DNA from: Fimiplasma intestinipullorum
GTDB lineage: Bacteria; Bacillota_I; Bacilli_A; Erysipelotrichales; Coprobacillaceae
Assembly: GCA_018715065.1 (NCBI GenBank)
Contig: DVMJ01000090.1
Coordinates: forward strand, 1-16,152
Direction: 5' to 3'
DNA length: 16,152 nucleotides
Shown here piece after piece: positions 13,619-16,152 of this stretch (its first letter is position 1; each line of letters begins with the position of its first letter). The position numbers and the translations under genes were made by a program. The notes under the pieces were generated by a model that had not been told where the DNA came from, ran no database searches, and saw only the letters and a program-made list of their open reading frames with translations.

Positions 13619-14620
13619 ATGAAACTAGGGATTATTGGATCAGGCATGATCGTACAGGAATTTTTACCGAAACTGCTGGAGATGCCAGGTCTGGAAGTTG
13701 TCGGTATTCAAGGCACCACGGCCAGCTTATTGCATATTCAGGAAATGCAGAAAACATATGGATTGGCTGTGGCAACAGACGATTTTGAAGTGCTCTGTGC
13801 CGCTGGCATCGATACGGTCTATGTGGCAGTACCTAATCATTTGCATTTTGATTATTGTCAGCGTGCTTTAGAAAAAAAGCTCAATGTCATTTGTGAAAAA
13901 CCGTTGACCAGTACAGTGGAAGAAGCGACGGCTTTAGCGATGTTGGCTAAGCGTCAGCAATGCTTTTTATTTGAAGCGATTACGACACTTTATTTAGGCA
14001 ATTATTTAAAGATTCAGGAATGGCTGGCACGAATTGGCAAGATCAAGCTTGTGCAAAGTCAGTATAGCCAGTATTCCAGGCGTTATGATGCTTTCCAACG
14101 CAATGAGATCCTGCCGGCTTTCGATCCAGCGAAATCCGGTGGCGCCCTGATGGATCTGAATTTGTATAATCTGCATTATGTCATGGGGCTTTTTGGACGT
14201 CCTGTCAAAGCGGCATATTATGCCAATATTGAAAAAAAGATCGATACCAGCGGCGTATTGGTTTTACAGTATCCTGATTTTGTGGCTACCTGTGTGGCTG
14301 CCAAAGACAGCAAGGGCATTTTTGGTGGGATCATTCAAGGAACCAAAGGCTGCATTCGCTCACTTCTGCCGCCAAATGTTGTTGGAGAAGTGGTGCTTGA
14401 ATTAAACGATGGGACACGTGAAGTTTTTGATGACGGTATGGGCAAGCAACGGCTGGTTCCGGAATTTACACGCTTCATTGAAGCAATCAATGCCAATGAT
14501 CTGGCTTTCTGCTACCAGCAATTAGATCAGAGTGTTGCCGTTTCTGAGGTACAGACTTCTGCCAGAAGGGCAGCCGGAATTGTCTTTGCCGCCGATAAGG
14601 AGGAAGCTCATGTTAAGTGA
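13619..14620 (+). CDS. Gfo/Idh/MocA-family NAD(P)-dependent oxidoreductase
   Basis: A 333-aa dehydrogenase, probably acting on a sugar, inositol or related polyol. The Rossmann fold starts at once with GIIGSG (4-9), though it has a short, atypical LGIIGSGMIVQEF. The family hallmark EKP is at 93-95. The C-terminal domain carries GGALMDLNLYNLHYV (D179, H186), the usual catalytic segment. The substrate is unknown. GGGGATGAAATAGG precedes the ATG, and the 3' end overlaps the UPF0303 gene by 11 bp. Its pairing with a phosphosugar-type regulator supports a carbohydrate role. Confidence 0.9.
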   Translation: MKLGIIGSGMIVQEFLPKLLEMPGLEVVGIQGTTASLLHIQEMQKTYGLAVATDDFEVLCAAGIDTVYVAVPNHLHFDYCQRALEKKLNVICEKPLTSTVEEATALAMLAKRQQCFLFEAITTLYLGNYLKIQEWLARIGKIKLVQSQYSQYSRRYDAFQRNEILPAFDPAKSGGALMDLNLYNLHYVMGLFGRPVKAAYYANIEKKIDTSGVLVLQYPDFVATCVAAKDSKGIFGGIIQGTKGCIRSLLPPNVVGEVVLELNDGTREVFDDGMGKQRLVPEFTRFIEAINANDLAFCYQQLDQSVAVSEVQTSARRAAGIVFAADKEEAHVK

Positions 14621-15125
14621 ATTTGCCAATAAAATGCAGGGACAATACACTCTGGAGGATCTCACGACCCTGGAAACCATCGAAGACATCCTGGCTTTTC
14701 AAACTTTCAACAGTCAGATAGCGCTGGACTTAGGGTGTCTGATCGTTCAAAAAAGTCAACGTTATCCTGAAGAAGTCGCGGTGATGATCAAACGTGAAGC
14801 AGATGGTGTGAACATCTTTCAATATGTTGCCGACAGCAAGGCGCAGCGCAATATCGATTTTGCCATGCGCAAACGGCTGGCGGTGCTTGCCAGCGGGCAT
14901 TCCAGCCTCTGGCCTTTAGTGCATCGCGTTGTCACCGGAGAAGGAGAGCTTGTTGCGGAGGCATTGCCGGTAGGCGGGGCTTTCCCGATTAAAGTTGATG
15001 GTCATATTGTTGCGACGTTAGCAGTCTCTGGTTTACATAAAGGAATGGATTTTCAAATTATTGTGGATAGTCTGCGGGAATATCTGCAGGTGTCGGTCCC
15101 TGATTTTAGGGGGCCGCTTGTATGA
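14610..15125 (+). CDS. UPF0303 / heme-degrading-domain (HbpS-GlcG-like) protein
   Basis: A 171-aa protein of the UPF0303 (YBR137W-like) branch. Characteristic segments are FQYVADSK (70-77), SGHSSLW (95-101), GGAFPIKV (122-129) and ATLAVSGL (135-142). The fold is shared with HbpS and GlcG, so databases call it a heme-degrading domain, but the UPF0303 branch has no proven heme activity. The start is the ATG behind AAGGAGG, 11 bp inside the oxidoreductase gene; an upstream in-frame reading from 14532 is not supported. Its last bases form ATGA with the next gene. It often sits beside sugar oxidoreductases, hinting at an enzyme or accessory role. Confidence 0.8.
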   Translation: MLSEFANKMQGQYTLEDLTTLETIEDILAFQTFNSQIALDLGCLIVQKSQRYPEEVAVMIKREADGVNIFQYVADSKAQRNIDFAMRKRLAVLASGHSSLWPLVHRVVTGEGELVAEALPVGGAFPIKVDGHIVATLAVSGLHKGMDFQIIVDSLREYLQVSVPDFRGPLV

Positions 15126-15865
15126 TCCGGCGAGCTTGCTTCAGCGATATTGACGGTACGCTTTCTTTCCACGACCTTCCCGGTCACGTTCGGCTGGAGG
15201 ATCGTCAGGCTATCGCGGCTTTCAGACAGACCGGCGGTCTATTTGGCGTTTGCAGCGGCCGTCCGTTATGCGGCTTAAAAGATCTCGATGAGGCGGGAGT
15301 GATCTGTGACTTTTATATCTTGGTAAGTGGTGCAGTGATCCTGGATCGAGATCGTCAGGTGATTTCTGAAACACCAATGGATCTTCAGGAGGCGCAAGCT
15401 TTGTTTGAGCAGTATCGCGATCAGGCCTATATCATTGTTCAGACAGATCGTTCGGATGCCTTATATACGAATGTCGCTGTAGAACAAAAGCCCCCGACCA
15501 TTCCGATTCAGAGTCTGCATGAGATAGAAGCTCATCGGATCTATGGCATCAGTCTGGTGGTGAAAACTGAAGAAGAAGCAGCGAGTTTGACCAAAGCAAT
15601 CAATCAGAATCCATCCGTTGAAGGTTTTCAGAATGCCAACTCCGTAGATATTGTCAAGCGCGGCTGTTCGAAAGGGAATGCGGTCACCTTGGTCAAGGAA
15701 TATTTCCAGATTGATAAGACGGCTGGGATCGGAGACTCCTATAATGATTTGTCGATGCTAGAAGCGGTGGATGCAGCATTTACATTTGTCGATTCACCAG
15801 ATAGCGTCAAGCAAAAGGCCTGTCATCTGGTCGAAAAGGCAGCGGATCTGTTTCAAATCTGGTAA
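15122..15865 (+). CDS. HAD-superfamily IIB (Cof-like) phosphatase
   Basis: A 247-aa Cof-type phosphatase. Motif I is SDIDGTL (D9, D11), motif II is CSGRP (S45), motif III lysine is K184 in GCSKGNAV, and motif IV is GIGDSYNDLSML (D205, D209). The type-C2 cap lies between ~80 and ~180. The family dephosphorylates sugar phosphates, PLP or FMN-like compounds; the specificity is not readable. The start overlaps the UPF0303 stop by 4 bp (ATGA). Last gene of the operon; it could clear the phosphosugar that the RpiR protein senses. No plus-strand T-run terminator follows, but two hairpins on the tRNA side may stop transcription. Confidence 0.9.
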   Translation: MIRRACFSDIDGTLSFHDLPGHVRLEDRQAIAAFRQTGGLFGVCSGRPLCGLKDLDEAGVICDFYILVSGAVILDRDRQVISETPMDLQEAQALFEQYRDQAYIIVQTDRSDALYTNVAVEQKPPTIPIQSLHEIEAHRIYGISLVVKTEEEAASLTKAINQNPSVEGFQNANSVDIVKRGCSKGNAVTLVKEYFQIDKTAGIGDSYNDLSMLEAVDAAFTFVDSPDSVKQKACHLVEKAADLFQIW

Positions 15866-15869
15866 ACAT

Positions 15870-15892
15870 AAAAAGCGCCGTCTTTACGGCGC
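15870..15892 (-). terminator. Rho-independent terminator (second) of the tRNA operon
   Basis: A perfect 7-bp stem GCGCCGT (15875-15881) / ACGGCGC (15886-15892) with loop CTTT. On the minus strand it is followed by TTTTTAT. It has no T-run on the plus strand. Confidence 0.8.
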
Positions 15893-15904
15893 AGATGTAA
15901 AATG

Positions 15905-15936
15905 AAAAGGTCCCATCTGGATAGATGGAGACCTTT
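15905..15936 (-). terminator. Terminator hairpin (first) of the tRNA operon
   Basis: Outer arms AAAGGTC (15906-15912) and GACCTTT (15930-15936) with inner CATCT/AGATG and a 4-nt loop. On the minus strand TTTTC and further T-rich sequence follow. It lies 11 bp beyond the tRNA-Trp CCA end. Confidence 0.65.
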
Positions 15937-15946
15937 ATTTGCTTGA

Positions 15947-16020
15947 TGGCAGGGACGGCAGGAATCGAACCCGCATTAAAGGTTTTGGAGACCTCTGTTC
16001 TACCATTGAACCACGTCCCT
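15947..16020 (-). tRNA. trnW: tRNA-Trp (anticodon CCA)
   Basis: Read on the minus strand: acceptor AGGGACG pairs with CGTCCCT. The D arm is GTTC...GAAC, the anticodon stem GAGGT/ACCTT with loop CTCCAAA giving anticodon CCA, and the T arm GCGGG-TTCGAAT-CCTGC. The discriminator is G, and the CCA end is encoded (15947-15949). Confidence 0.95.
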
Positions 16021-16023
16021 AAA

Positions 16024-16099
16024 TGGTGACCTGTACGGGATTCGAACCCGTGAATGCATGCGTGAAAGGCATGTGAGTTAACCGTTTCTCCAACAGGCC
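16024..16099 (-). tRNA. trnE: tRNA-Glu (anticodon TTC)
   Basis: Minus strand: acceptor GGCCTGT pairs with ACAGGTC (one G-U). The D arm has GAG/CTC, the anticodon stem CATGC/GCATG with loop CTTTCAC giving anticodon TTC, and the T arm ACGGG-TTCGAAT-CCCGT. The discriminator is A, and the CCA end is encoded (16024-16026). Upstream neighbour of tRNA-Trp in the same transcript. Confidence 0.95.
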
Positions 16100-16107
16100 A
16101 CAAAAAA

Positions 16108-16152
16108 TGGCGCTTGAAGTAGGACTCGAACCTACGACCGATCGGTTAACAG
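16108..16152 (-). tRNA. trnN: tRNA-Asn (anticodon GTT), partial at window edge
   Basis: Only the 3' part is in the window. Visible on the minus strand are the anticodon loop CTGTTAA (anticodon GTT), the 3' anticodon-stem strand CCGAT, the T arm GTAGG-TTCGAGT-CCTAC, the acceptor strand TTCAAGC, discriminator G and an encoded CCA (16108-16110). The anticodon-to-T-arm stretch matches Bacillus-type tRNA-Asn. Confidence 0.9.

Noticed and set aside
15807..16103. 98-codon minus-strand open frame over the tRNA cluster
   Set aside because: It runs through two complete tRNA genes and both terminator hairpins, so it cannot be a real coding gene.

Overview
The window looks like a chromosomal segment from a low-to-mid-GC Gram-positive bacterium (Bacillota). 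Strong AGGAGG-type ribosome binding sites, TATAAT/TTGNNN promoters, PadR and RpiR regulators, HAAS/DUF4097 proteins and a CCA-encoding Asn-Glu-Trp tRNA run all fit this. A gut Erysipelotrichia-like host is my guess; the sequence alone does not prove it. There are no transposases, phage genes or CRISPR arrays.

Region 1 (1-2360): the 3' end of an APH(3')-type phosphotransferase and its terminator, then a 296-bp regulatory gap with two perfect palindromes, then a 603-aa Loop-1-type GH2 beta-glucuronidase that stands alone. Region 2 (2372-3025, minus): a HAD phosphatase, convergent with the glucuronidase. Region 3 (3104-6087): a promoter-driven run of two HAAS+DUF4097 proteins flanking a PadR repressor, then PspC and DUF1294 small membrane proteins. 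It looks like a self-regulated envelope-response operon. The two DUF4097 domains are regular 19-residue-repeat solenoids with different ladder residues, the most striking structural signal here.

Region 4 (6069-8195): a cyclophilin, a Panacea-domain (DUF4065) protein overlapping a GNAT acetyltransferase, then a separately promoted GyrI-like protein with a clear terminator. Region 5 (8197-11613): a tight four-gene operon of exonuclease III, an APH-like kinase, YfcE phosphodiesterase and threonine ammonia-lyase, ending in a hairpin shared with the opposing gene.

Region 6 (11612-15865): a divergent locus. An RpiR-type SIS-domain regulator and a GNAT run left. A four-gene operon runs right: VOC protein, Gfo/Idh/MocA oxidoreductase, UPF0303/heme-degrading-domain protein and Cof-like HAD phosphatase. 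The RpiR protein probably senses a sugar phosphate and controls the operon, whose pathway I cannot name. Region 7 (15870-16152, minus): tRNA-Asn (partial), tRNA-Glu and tRNA-Trp followed by two terminator hairpins.
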